64,000 nucleotides of DNA from Coniochaeta sp. PMI_546 (Eukaryota > Ascomycota > Sordariomycetes > Coniochaetales > Coniochaetaceae), in the NCBI GenBank assembly GCA_021432605.1, contig MU271149.1, positions 868,001 to 932,000 of the forward strand, written 5' to 3'. Positions 23,213 to 34,948 of this stretch are shown here, piece by piece. The position numbers and the translations under genes were made by a program. The stretch's first letter is position 1; each line of letters begins with the position of its first letter. A model generated the notes under the pieces. It ran no database searches. It had not been told where the DNA came from and was given only the letters and a program-made list of their open reading frames with translations.

Positions 23213-24078
23213 TCAGCAAAACCTCCTCTCGAATTCAGCAAACAACTTTGGCGTGATCTCATCGCTGTTCATGCCCTCAACCTCCCACAGGACACCTTTG
23301 TTATCGTAGTGGTCCAATAACGGCTTGCTCGTCTCGGTAAACTTCCGGAACCGCTCGCGGTAAACCTCCTCGTCATCGTCCATCCTGCGTACAAGAGGTT
23401 CTCCGGTAACGTCGTCCCGGCCCGGTACTTTGGGCGCGTTGAATCCGGTGTTGTACACTCTCCCGCTCGGCTCGTGCACCCACCGGCCGGATATCCGCTC
23501 GATTATGACTTCCAAGGGCGTTTTGAGCGATACGACGAGATTGATGGGCACGATACTGTCCAGGCTTGTTGCCTGAACAGCAGTTCTGGGAAACCCATCT
23601 AGCAGGAATGAGGCGGATGGGTCGGTGGTCCACGTCGGGTCGGTTATTGTAGGAGGGGACGAGAGGAAGGTTGCGAGTCCCGCATCGTTCCTAGTTGATG
23701 GTGTGTCTGCGGTTGTCGTCGCGGTTGAGCAGAGCGTCATGAAGCTTGACTTGGGCGTCGAGGAAAGCAACCAGCCGCGCCGGTTGAGTTCGTTGCGTAT
23801 TAGGCGCAGTATTAGGTCGTCTGAGACCAGGCCGCCCGCCTTCATTGTGCTCTCGACTTTGATGCCTGGAATGCGGTCAACATCGCCATATGCATGTGAA
23901 TGGTACGAGACGATAACATACCAAGTGGAGTCCGTTGCTTGACATTACTGCGTAGAAGGTCTCCGGAACTAATAGAGGAAAGCTGAGGAAAACGCTGTAG
24001 TAGTCTCTCGGACTGTGTTCCTTTTCCAACGCCAGGAGCACCAACGAGGATAACGCGGGCGGCTTTCTTGAATTGCAT
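23213..24078 (-). CDS. ADK2: Mitochondrial adenylate kinase (GTP:AMP phosphotransferase)
   Basis: A 269-residue enzyme from two exons, intron 23866-23921 (56 bp). It transfers phosphate from NTP, typically GTP in this class, to AMP. The P-loop GAPGVGKGTQ begins at about residue 13. LSSISSGDLLRSNV is the AMP-binding segment. DGFPRT is the conserved core strand, and the LID region reads GRWVHEPSGRVYN...RRMDDDEEVYRERF. The LID lacks zinc-binding cysteines, as usual for eukaryotic long-form kinases. Between the AMP-binding part and DGFPRT lies a Ser/Thr-rich stretch of about 45 residues, longer than usual. There is no long cleavable leader, consistent with the Adk2/AK3 type. Confidence 0.92.
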
Positions 24079-25419
24079 ATTGCCGAGTGCAGAATGGAAG
24101 AATCCAACGAACTGGCCGCACAGCTAGTCGACAGAGGGTATCTCAGGCCGGTATAGTACAGAGGAAAACAGAGGAAAGTAAGCTTGAACCGAGGTACAAC
24201 CACAGATAGGTCCTCCCGACAAGTGACATTCAGGTATATATATAATACTGGCGGGACTGCGGGGAAGTGCAGTTCAGAAATAAGCTGATCCCTCGGACCG
24301 GGAAACCCAAATTCAAGTCAAGGAGAACTCCATGACGAAATGAGGCGAGTCTTGAATGTATGCCGGCGGGTATATATATTGTGATGGATGAAGCTCGCGA
24401 TGTGACGCGATGCTTAGGTGTATAAAAAAAACCGATTGTCTGCTCAGGTATTGTTAGGGTATTGTCATACGTACAATGAAGAGAAAGATATCGGAAGCTT
24501 ATCACAAAGCCCAGACTGCCCTGGGCTTTAACATCGGCCTGTTCGTGGGGAAGGAATGCAGGTTGCCCAAGCGGGAAAGCACCCGAGGCAGGGGCCATGG
24601 TGACTAATTCACGTGTTTAGTGTGTACACTAACCCCGCCGTTCCTCAGCAAAATTCCAAGGGTGACTTTTTGTTGAGCCGACTGGGTTGCGGACTTCGGA
24701 TCTAAGTGGCGTCTGACCATCTGTGCTCGTCCGAGGTACCTTGTACTGTCCCTCTGCCCGAACATCGCGCCTTTTCTCGCCTCTACTCCATTGGTGAATT
24801 GAGGTTACGAGTCACCGCTATGTACCTTGTTATACTATTGTGGACGCGTGTACATACTGCGTAGAGACCTGACACAGTTGCCACTCAGCTGCCTCAGGTT
24901 GTTACACGTGTAGAATTTCTTCTACTATGTACGTGTACAGTGCACACTTGAAGGAGAGAATGGAAAGAGTGTCCCTGGGCCCTTCCCCGTGCTGATCCAC
25001 GTGATGCCGTCATTACCCCTGTATCCAGAAGGCTTACCACAGTAGGCGAGTCTTGGGCCTCTTGGCTAGCTAGCGTATCTTAGTGTTACCCGTCTTCGTC
25101 CGTCTAGAATCCATCTTTCCATCCAACCTCAAGCCTTCCCGTTCATCATACATACTTTGTTTAATACTTTCGCCGGCAACTACGGACCACCCATCTGTAC
25201 CATCATATTAGACTTTTTAAACTTCTTGAATTTTCCTTCAGGCGACCAGGGATCTCTGATTACCACAATTTCTCCTTCTTGGTCCTTCGCTCCCTAGATT
25301 TTCGGAATCCCGGCTTGTTCATCCCTCTCTTGCTCGTCGACCATTTCTTCTCCGCGACAACCTGTAAACTTGTCGGCTTGACTTTACTATCTACGCCCTC
25401 GAAACATACGCTGTTGAGC
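24079..25419. promoter_or_regulatory. Divergent intergenic region ADK2 / MDM38
   Basis: 1.34 kb between two divergent genes for mitochondrial proteins. It holds CACGTG motifs near 24611 and 25000 and one copy of the TACACGTGTA palindrome (24903-24912). No gene or RNA is visible. Confidence 0.5.
24903..24912. promoter_or_regulatory. TACACGTGTA palindrome, copy 1
   Basis: Perfect 10-bp palindrome with a CACGTG (bHLH-type) core in the ADK2/MDM38 intergenic region. It is one of four exact copies in the window. Confidence 0.35.
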
Positions 25420-27113
25420 ATGAGTGCCTCAGCCAGCCTTGCCCGGAGGGCGACTGTGATGAATCCCTTTCTCGGAACTGGTGCGCTCACCCGCCCTTGA
25501 CCAACCTTGCACTTCGGTTGCTGACCTCGATGATGTCTACAGGGCGTGCAATTCCTAGATCTGCCCTGAGGGCTGCCTCAATCCAGTTGATGAGCAACTC
25601 GCGAGGACTTGGGCTCCAGAATCCCGGATTGGCATTGCTGATTCCGCTCCGAACTTATTCAACAGAGACCGACACTCACAGGGGTCCTCCCGCTGGTCCG
25701 CCACCTGGTTTCGACGTCGAGAAGGCTAAGAGACCGATCACACAGGAAGCCAATGCGCCAAAAACACCGGCGTCCAAGGAGGCTGAGAAAGAAGCAGCCA
25801 AGAAGGAAGTCGATTCCTCCGCGGAACCGACAACCTTGACTGAATTAGCGGCGCAAAAAGAGAAGGACGATGGCTTAGAGAAAAAGGAGGACAAAAAGAA
25901 GCTGACCCTCTGGCAGAAGGTCAAACATGAGGCGCAGCATTACTGGGATGGAACGAAGCTACTGGCTGCTGAAGTCAGGATCAGCTCTCGACTTGCTCTC
26001 AAGATGGCAGCCGGATACGAGCTCAGCAGGCGTGAGCACCGGCAGCTCCAGCGCACAGTGCAGGATCTAGGACGTCTGGTACCCTTCTCGGTGTTCGTCA
26101 TCGTGCCGTTCGCCGAGCTTCTGCTGCCGTTCGCTCTCAAGATCTTCCCTGGTCTCCTTCCCAGCACATATGAGGCCACTGCCACCAAGGAGAAGAAGAC
26201 GGCCACGCTCCGAGCTACGCGCAAGGAAGTTAGCGAGTTTCTACGCAAGACTCTGAAGGAGACTGGACTGCCTCTTACACCGGCAACGGCGCAGAAGGAA
26301 GAGTTCACCAACTTCTTCCGCAAGGTCCGTGCGACTGGCGAGAAGCCAACGGCTGAGGATGTTATCAAAGTCTGCAAGACATTCAAGGACGATCTGACCC
26401 TGGATAACCTTTCGCGGCCACAGCTGGTGTCCATGTGTCGGTATCTCAACCTCAACACCTTTGGCACGGACATGATGCTCCGTTACCAGATCCGTCACCG
26501 GATGCGACAGATCAAGCGTGACGACCGTGTCATCAGCTACGAAGGTGTGGACAGCCTGAGCGTCGCGGAGCTGCAGACGGCTTGTATGAGCCGCGGTATC
26601 AAGACTCACGGCGTGTCACCGGGGCGGCTGAGGGACGACCTGAACACCTGGTTGCGGCTGCGACTTAAGGAGGGCGTTCCCTCGACTCTCTTAGTGTTGA
26701 GCAATGCGTACATGTACGGCCAGACATCGGGCGAGAGCGGTGACTTCAGCCAAATCGATGCGCTGACCGGAGTGTTATCATCTATTCCGGAGGAGCTTTT
26801 CCATGAAATCGAGCTCGAAGTGCACAATGCTGAGGGTGCTGCAACCAACAAGCAGCGTCTTGAGGTCCTGAAGGAGCAGCAAGAGCTGATCGAGGAGGAG
26901 AACGAGCAGAACCAGGAGAACCAGCAGACCGGATTTGCGACACCGAGAGACACGGAGGATATCGACGAGCAGGAGGAGAGGCATGCTGCGGCTGAGAATG
27001 CCGGCATCCCAAAGGCACAGGTCACCGAGGCCATAGAAGCTGAACAGGACCAGCCAGAGGGCACCAGGGTAGCCGAGCCCGTCCAGGTCGAAAAGGCAAA
27101 GGTTGAGAAATAG
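25420..27113 (+). CDS. MDM38: Mitochondrial inner-membrane LETM1 protein Mdm38
   Basis: A LETM1-family protein with roles in K+/H+ exchange and in binding mitochondrial ribosomes to the inner membrane. My preferred model has two exons: ATG at 25420, then a 62 bp intron 25481-25542 (GTGCGC donor, CTGAC branch, CTACAG acceptor). This joins MSASASLARRATVMNPFLGT in frame to GRAIPRSALRAAS and gives 543 residues with a longer arginine-rich leader. Without splicing, translation would start at ATG 25530 (527 residues) and the first ATG would open a 26-codon upstream frame. The LETM1 core includes HYWDGTKLLAAEVRISSRL, a membrane helix PFSVFVIVPFAELLLPFALK and FPGLLPSTYE. The C-terminus is coiled-coil and Glu/Gln-rich. 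Confidence 0.92.
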
Positions 27114-27909
27114 GCTGCTCAGCGGATTTCCTTTGTCTGTTTTGCATCTCTGCTTTCGAGACACGGTGTTTTAGGGCCTAGGCGGTTGGGCAGTGTCTGG
27201 GTGGCACGGGTTAAAGGAATTGTATGAGTAAAGTCAAGTGCAGGGAGACATGAAGTGCCCAAGCCAGGGGCTTCTCGGGGACACATGAGGCGGCATAGAC
27301 CAAATCTCGACACTTGACACCTGAAAGATTTCACTATAGATTCCCGGGTCGTTATCACAGCATCAGAGTTGTATCTAAAAGCCCTTCCTGCTCTAGGCGA
27401 CAGGATTCGAAGTATGAATGACATGTAATCCCATCAATTCGTGGCACTCATGTTTTGGTACCAATAATGCATCCTGACTTCGATGCGAGGTCGAGAATGC
27501 GTCGAAGCAGGGCAGCTAGAGTGCGTAGCTAAAAGTATACAATACTTGTATTTTACGTTACAGTAGGGTGAGAAGTTAGAGTACCGAATACCGTACCCCA
27601 CTGCTGTTTGCAGCGGAGGTTGAACGGCACCCCGCTAATACGTCAGCTTCGAGGCGGCCAGTTGAGCTCCCCGGTTCGACCACTGAACCTTAATCAGACC
27701 AGAGCATTTCGACAGCTGGACGCAACAATGGATATCTCCAGCATTTGCTAATTGAATCACTTGGCCCTACCAAACATACCACGTATCCCTTGCCTTCCCA
27801 CGCATCACACATTGTTGATTCCGCAAGCTCCCGGCGTGGTCCGACAACCGGCCACGCGCAGACCAACGCATCAGATAACATACGACGACGGTCCGACGTG
27901 AGGCTTCAC
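27114..27909. promoter_or_regulatory. MDM38 3' flank and SNX4 upstream region
   Basis: 796 bp between tandem plus-strand genes. The frame upstream of the SNX4 start stays open to 27745, but nothing in it resembles the family. No other gene is visible. Confidence 0.45.
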
Positions 27910-29444
27910 ATGGAAGCAACAATGGCAAAGATGGATCCCAACGACTTCTCCAACGTCTCGTGGCACAGCGAGCAGAATGCCGCCGGCCAGCCAGCGCCGA
28001 GCGCCGCGTCGGACGCCAACGCCGGTCCAGCCACACCCGACTTCGAGGCCAGCCGGCAGGAAGCCAGGCGAGAGCGCAACGACGAGCCCGGGCACGCGGG
28101 CGAGATCCTCGAGTGCATCGTATCGGAGCCACACAAGGAGAACGACGGGACAAAGGACGCCTACGTCTCGTACATGATCACCACACACGTATGCCCTCTC
28201 CCGCGTCTCATCCCTCCACCGTCTCATGGAAACCACTTGCTGACTTTGATCCCCAGACAACCTTCCCCTCCTTCCAGAAACCAACAGTCACCGTCCGCCG
28301 GCGCTTCACCGACTTCCTCTTCCTCTATAAATCCCTCTACGCCTCCTTCCCCGGGGCCGCCGTGCCCCCGCTCCCCGACAAGCAGAGGATGGAGTACGTC
28401 CGCGGCGACCGCTTCGGGTCGGACTTCACCTCCCGCCGGGCGTACTCCCTCCAGCGCTTCCTGACCCGGCTCGCCCTGCACCCCGAGCTCCGCAGAGCCC
28501 CCATCCTTCACATCTTCCTCGAGTCGCACGACTGGAACGCCACGATGCGCAGCACGGGCACCCGCGCCTCCCGCGGCATGTCGGGCGCCAGCCCCGTCTC
28601 CGAGGCGCCCCCGGGAGCCCCCGGAGGCGGAGGCGTCTTCGACGCCTTCACCGACAGCTTCATCAACGCCTTCACCAAGGTGCACAAGCCCGACCGGCGC
28701 TTCATCGATGTCAAGGAGCGCTCCGACAAGCTGGACGAGGACCTCGCCCACGTCGAGAAGGTCATGGTCCGCGTCGCGCGGCGGGAGACGGACCTGGAGG
28801 CCGACCTGCGCGACCTGGCCGAGCAGTTCCAGAAGCTCATCGTGCTGGAGCCGGGCGTCGGCGCGGCCACGCACGCCTTCGCCGCCAGCGTGGAGGACTC
28901 GGCCGCCGGGCTCAAGAGGCTGCAACACGTCACCGAGGCGGACTACGTGGGCAGCCTGCGCGACATGGCCGCCTACAGCGGCGCGCTCAAGAACCTGCTC
29001 AAGCTCAGGGAGCAGAAGCAGCTCGACTACGAGCAGCTGACCGAGTACCTCAACAAGTCCACCGCCGAGCGCGACGCGGGCGCCGGCAGCGGCTACGGCT
29101 ACGGGGGCTACTCCGTCACCGGGGCCGGGGGCTTCATCCGCTCCAAGATCGAGGACGTGAGGGGCGTGGACCACGAGCAGTCGCGCCGCGACAGGCAGCG
29201 GAAGCTGGAGCTGCGCATCGACGAGCTCACGCGCGAGGTGGAGAATGCGAGGACGGAGGCGGACCACTTCGCCGACCAGGTCGTGCACGAGACGCAGAAC
29301 TTTGAGTGGATCAAGCGCGTCGAGTTCAAGCGCCAGTTCGGCGGGCTGGCCGACGCGCACATAGCCTTCTACGACGGCATTGCGGGAACCTGGGAGCAGT
29401 ACGTGCTCGAGATGGAGAAGGAGGGGGTCGTGCTGCCGGCTTAG
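27910..29444 (+). CDS. SNX4: Sorting nexin Snx4/Atg24 (PX-BAR)
   Basis: A 488-residue protein with one 68 bp intron (28189-28256). In-frame ATGs at 27910, 27922 and 27931 are alternative starts; MDPNDFSNVSWHSE at 27931 may be the conserved one. The PX domain, about residues 60-195, binds PtdIns3P: KENDGTKDAYVSYMITTHTT, VRRRFTDFLFLYKSL, then PPLPDKQRMEYVRGDRFG and RRAYSLQRFLTRLALHP. A BAR domain fills the C-terminal half (DRRFIDVKERSDKLDEDL to the end), with long amphipathic coiled-coil stretches. Snx4 recycles cargo from endosomes to the Golgi and acts in selective autophagy. The second exon is markedly GC-rich, with C or G at most third codon positions, unlike its neighbours. Confidence 0.95.
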
Positions 29445-29907
29445 GGAGCGAGGGGGAGGAGGTGGAGACGGTATTCTGATATGAGGCGGCTGGAGAAGTG
29501 GTTGAATTCTTAAGTGTCCATTGATGCTGGTGTTAGTTCGGCGTTTGTGCTGTGTGTGGTACGGTCTTGCTTGGGAGGAGGAAATGCATCATCATTCCGC
29601 TGCGGTGTGATTGAATCGGTGGATAACGCAGTTGTGTTATCATTTTTATACCAGCCTGTCTATTGTGAGACTGGATGAGTAGCGAGCTGGTGAGATCGGT
29701 AGAGACATGACGAAAGCAAACTCCATGACTAGCCACTGCTATGTAAGCACCTAAGGTGACCGCGGCCGTGATGCGAGATATATAATGTATAACCAGCAGC
29801 GTAAAGCACTTGCAGCCCAGACCAAACAATATGTACAGATTCTATGCAAGCAGGAAAGGAACTGCAAAGGACCGTCACCGTGTCATATCCTACTTTCTAG
29901 CCCCAAG
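29445..29907. other. Gene-free interval between convergent SNX4 and KEX2
   Basis: 463 bp with both 3' ends. I see no gene or RNA. Confidence 0.55.
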
Positions 29908-32580
29908 CTATCGGCCACCTCTCAAAGGCCGATCATCACCACTCTCTTCATCATCATCACTATCACCAACGACATGATGCTCCTCGTCGTCGCCATCATC
30001 ATCCCGCTCTAGCCCCCGAGTTTGACTCCTCTTCTCGCTCATCTCAGGATGCCTCGCCCCAGACATCTCATCCGCGCGATCGCGGTACTCGTCCGCCGCG
30101 AAGTCGTCATCCTCGTCATCGCTCCCGCCCGCAAAAGCATCGTACAACTCTCCGCCCCGCGTCCTGCGTCCGCCCTTCTTGCCGGCGGCGCCCTTCTTCT
30201 CGCCCGAGTTGAGGCCCTCGGCCTCCTCCTCGTCGAGCAGTTCGAACTCGTAGTCATCGCGGGCCGAGTTCCGCAGCCGCTTGCGGCGCGCCATCCAGAA
30301 GTAGGCGCCGAGTCCGCTGCAGAAGATGACGATCAGCGCCAGGGCGCCGTAGATCCAGGCCTGGGTGCGGCCGGAGACGCCGAAGGTGGGGAGGAAAGAG
30401 GGCAGCCAGGTGCTGCCGCTCGTGGTGCTTGTCTCAGGCGCGGAGGAAGTTGTTGGGGAGCTGGTCGAAGATGTGCTGGTGGTATCCGTTGGCTTGACGT
30501 TGACGGGCCGGTCTGGGTGGTCGCTTGCAGTGGTGGTGGGCAAGTCTGTCTCCGTTGCGGCTGGATCGGGGGGAAGTGTTGTGGTTGAGGCCGGCAGGGT
30601 GGTTGTGGAGATCTGAGCGTGGTTATCGTCGTCTTCCTCCGTCGGCATTGGCAGGACCTTGGCCTTGGCCGGGTCGATAGATTCGCCCCAGAGCTTGAGG
30701 TGCCAGTCGACGAATTTGCCGCTGTGCTCGTTGACCTTGGTATCCTTGACGATGATAGTCCAGGTACCAACACCGGATTCACCCCTGACGATCTGTTAGC
30801 TTGGGTGTCCCACGAGAAGAAAAGTGTCAGGAGGAAATGCTTACCAGTGTACCACGCTCATAAAAGTCCAGTCGTCATATCCAGCCTCAGTGTTATCAAG
30901 GCGGCGTGTGACGGAGAGGTGACTAACTATTTTGTTGGGGCTGATGAGATCGACGCTGAGATCACCACGGCGAGTATGCTCAACATTCATCGTAACGGTA
31001 ACATGCTCGAGGCGCTCGAGATTCGCGTCCTTGAGCATGTCGGCCGTCACCTCAAAGGATACAGTCAGTCCCTGGTCGCCCTGAGGGATCTCTTGATTGA
31101 CATGAATCCAAGGAGAGTAGAACCAGGCCTGGGGCTTGACGTTCTTCCACGTCTTGGCCGCCTCGACGATGCCGTAGCTGTCAATCTTGCCATAGGCAAA
31201 GGTGTGGCTGTACTTCTTGCCAATGGTGGTAGTCTGCCATTCGCCTTCTCTATCGGTCTGGATAGGCACCGCGGTGTCCATGGCAAGGTACTGCATATCT
31301 CTCCACGAGAGGTCAGGCCGCACCTGCAGTACCAGCGCAAAAATGCCAGCAGCCAGTGGAGCGGCAGCCGAGGTGCCACCGTGCTGGTCGTAGCAGGCAT
31401 TCTGGCCGACGTCGGTCGTGTGGATAGCGTCTCCGCCACCGCTCGAATAGGTCACTACCAAGCTTGCGGAGCACTTCTCCGAGTAGTAAGGGTGCTCTCC
31501 CTTGCGATCGACGGCGCCAACGGTGATACTGTAGATGCTGTTGGTATATCCATCAAAGTTGCAATTGTCGTCGTTCGCCGCACCGTTGCCGCTGGCAAAG
31601 ACATAGATCGAACCGAGGCCGCCGCGCCCGTTCTGCACGGCGTTGAGCATAGCACGACGGATGAGCACGCCAGGGGCATCCATGCTGCGGCCATCGTCGG
31701 GTGGGCCCCACGAGCACGAGTAGATCTGGTTATGCTGGAAGTCGTAGTTCATGGCAACGGCCTCGTCCGCATCAGTGATCAACTTCGAAAGGATGCGCAG
31801 CCCAGCAATCTTGGAGTCGTAGGCGACTCCCACGCCACAGACGTCATTCCTGACGGCGGAGACCTCGCCGGCGCAGCGGGTGCCGTGCTTATCGTCGGAT
31901 AGACGAGGCCGCGGCTCGGGACCTTTGTCGTTGAAATCGTAGGATCCGGCGGCATAGTAGTTGTCCTTCAGGTCGTCGCTATACATGTCCAGACCATCGT
32001 CGACAATGGCTACGGTCGCGTTCTTGCCCGTGATGCCCTGTAACCAGACGTCCGTGACATTGACGTCGTGTCCGACCTGTACCGGGTTGAACAGGTGCCA
32101 CTGCTGGTGGAAGATGGGGTCGTTGATCTGTAGGGTCTTAGCGACGCTCTTCTGCCTCGCAACAGCCGACTCGACTGGTGCCTCGCCTTGCTTCGGCACG
32201 AGATTCGCGGGGCCAGCCGGGGCAGGAGGTAATATCCTCTTCTCCCATGGTGCGCGCAGCTGCTGTTTTTGGGCGAACTTTACTCCGTCCAGTACATGTC
32301 GATCATTCAATGACCTCTTCCTTCGTTTTCTCTCCGTCAGTTTCCTCTTGACGATGTCGTCCCCCGCCTTTCGGGCGGCAAAGAGGTGGTGGTCTTGTAG
32401 TTCTCCTAGAAGCCCTTCGTATGACAAGCCTAAACTCCGAGCCACTTCAGCTGGTGATGTATCGCGCTCAAGGTGGAGAACGTAGTAGTCATTGGAGTCG
32501 AGGTTTCGCGGAAGGACTTGTGTGGCGGTCGTCAAGGCAGCGAGGCCGAGCACGGCAGCAATCGACGATGTGAGCTTCAT
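29908..32580 (-). CDS. KEX2: Kexin, Golgi proprotein-processing endoprotease
   Basis: An 870-residue subtilisin-type protease from two exons, intron 30785-30844 (60 bp). It cleaves secretory precursors after Lys-Arg and Arg-Arg in the late Golgi. It has a signal peptide (MKLTSSIAAVLGLAALTTAT) and a propeptide with basic sites ERKRRKR and WEKR. The catalytic Asp is in VAIVDDGLDM (about 193), His in DDKHGTRC (about 229), oxyanion Asn in FASGNGA (about 328) and Ser in GGTSAAAP (about 400). A P domain follows, completed across the intron (VHWGESGVGTW). Then come a long Ser/Thr linker, one membrane helix at about 715-737 and an acidic cytoplasmic tail carrying a YEFELL-type sorting signal. All catalytic residues are intact. 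Confidence 0.97.
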
Positions 32581-34948
32581 AGTGGCCGAGTCTACAGCAG
32601 AAGGTCCACGAGTGTTGTTATTGGAGTTAATTTGACAGCCCCTCGAGACAAAGGCGAGGGTCTTGGGGGGTTGCCGGGGATTCAAGGAGGCAGGGCTGAT
32701 CCTCCCAACATCTGGTGGATTTGCGATCAAGCGACTGTTCGTGGACTAAGTTGGGTGTCCTCCTGTCCGGGTCTGGTATCTGATCAGTCGAAGTTTGGAT
32801 AGAGGAGAAGCGAGAGTTCGGGTGAAAACGCACGTTGGTCTGCGAGTCGAGGCTGGAAAGTGCCGTCCCGGAGTACGTACCACGTCTGGGCCAGTGGCAA
32901 CTGGAAGGTTTGAAAGGTAAGGTACCTTTGGGATCCTGGAAATGCCGGGCAAGGTTGTTGGCCCAGGGCACCTTAGAAGGATATCTCTGAGATGCACACA
33001 AGTGATTCAGTTCCAGCTTCGAGGCCACATGGCAGGAAGAAGGGACGGTTGAAGTTGCCTGTGCATCAGCATCAGCATCAGCATCGTCGACTTTGAGAGG
33101 TGGCCTTGTGCGGATCCCTTTGGGAGGCGCAAGCGACGCGGACTCCCGGTCAGCCAAACAAAACCCCTGGGGGCCGTTTTGCGCATCCCCTCGAAGGGCA
33201 CGTTTCATTCGCTGTTTTGGGTCCTGCGATTCAAAGCGGCCTTGAGAACTTATGTGGGGCCGGCTTGGCAATGTCCAATATCTTCTGCAGGTTCCTTAGG
33301 TACCTTGCCTTACATTGTTCCTATACGGGTACCATACCACAGTAATGAGGTACCTACCTTAGTACAGCGAAGGTGTCCATTTGCCGGCAGGAATGCCACC
33401 TGCCCAAAATGGTTCCGTCTTTGGTGCGATTCTTCCAAGTTCAATATCTCAAATGTACGTTTGCTGTGTCCCAGTACCAATTGGGGTTGAAGGGCATCAT
33501 ATACATCTCGCGATAGGTTTGAAGAGGCAGTATACGACGACGGGAAGTCATGATAACGAGTGCTCCTCCCGGACTGAAACATGAAACGGTCGAGACTCTG
33601 GAGTTGCGGCGTCGTTTGAGGTCGAGCCCGGTTCACGTTGAGGACAAGAATTAAGGTAACCTACCAGGTATTTTGCCTTACCTCACACCACCAAGTGGGA
33701 TTGCATAGTCTGCGGTGCGAGCATTTGACAACGAAGTAAATGAATAACTCTGGCGATTCTTAAAAGAAAGGCCGGGAATGCCGTCAGAAGCAGTTGGGCC
33801 TCTTCAACGGCGTACGCGCGTCGCTCCACCTCGTGAGGGTATTCCAAGCGAACCCCAGTCTCTCATGTGCCTGGGCCATGCGATGGACTTGAAGCTACGC
33901 TGAATGACCTAGTAGAATGGGAAACTAGTAATGCATATTCTGTTTCCTAGGTCTTTGACAGGCAAGCTTATGCTCCACGGGAATCCTCGTTAAGCAAAAT
34001 AGGTGTCTCTTAGACGAGCTGCCTGTCAAACGGTTCAGTAGTAGTGATTCGGTAGACATGGTTGTTGCAGTCTGCCCAAGTCGTTGAGTCGCGAATCTCT
34101 ACAGCTTACAGATAGTGACTTGGTTACCCATGTTACAAGAGCCAAAAGAATGACAGCAACGCCATATCACTTCACACTTGGACACGCCTGTCCAGCTCAA
34201 AGCCGATAACAGGATCGGATGTATATATATCACTATCGGTCCACAACCTGTTGGCCAGTATATGGAATAAGGTCAGACAACGACAACCTGATAAGTGCGC
34301 TCGTAGGGCGGCATAAATCGAGGTAGAATATCCCAAACAACGAACTATATAACCGCCCAGCCACATGTACTCCATATTCATCATAATCACATGACGTAGT
34401 GATACATGTACAGCCAAATCCCCCTAATAGGATGGTAAAAGAAGCCGCAAGTGCCTGCCTGCCTGGATATCGAGAATTCCTATCAATACAAGAGACGCAG
34501 CCGTCGTCGAAGCTTCGCCACACACGTCCATTCAAAATATCCCGGTTCGTTTTTATCGTATGCCGTTTTGACGCCTGGACTTCTGAGCCGGCGTTTCCCC
34601 GTATTTTGCTTCCCGTAAACTTGCCGAAGGAAAAATCCGCCCTTTATGAGCTATGAAGAAGAAAGATTGATCAGCCAAAGTGACAAAGGAAAACAGCGTA
34701 AGGGCGATGTTGGCACAGCCAAGCTTCGCACGTCCAATCAGTACCGCCGTAAAGGCATAGCCGCAGTGTCGACTGTGTAGCTCGGCCGAGGGAGCACCCA
34801 TATGTACGTACGCTCAGTCGAGAGAGCAAAGGGTCCATATGAACGCAGCGTACGATTCATCGTAATGACCGTTGGATCGTAATCGTATCCGAAGTAATAA
34901 CAAAGGCAGCAAGATCCCATCACGTTTCGTTAGAAGTCATACGTGTCG
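32581..34948. promoter_or_regulatory. KEX2 upstream region and 3' flank of the Zn2Cys6 gene
   Basis: 2.4 kb between tandem minus-strand genes. It holds several GGTACC-centred palindromes (33.3 kb especially) and a GCATCA microsatellite. Open frames such as the one at 32627-33271 (-) have no recognisable content and are probably KEX2 leader or promoter. No gene is supported. Confidence 0.45.
33063..33085. repeat. GCATCA microsatellite
   Basis: Nearly four tandem copies of GCATCA in the KEX2 upstream region. Confidence 0.8.

Noticed and set aside
28224-29360. 378-codon open frame on the minus strand
   Set aside because: Antisense to SNX4, caused by GC-rich third codon positions.
32627-33271. 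214-codon open frame on the minus strand upstream of KEX2
   Set aside because: No recognisable content; it overlaps the KEX2 leader/promoter and contains a microsatellite.
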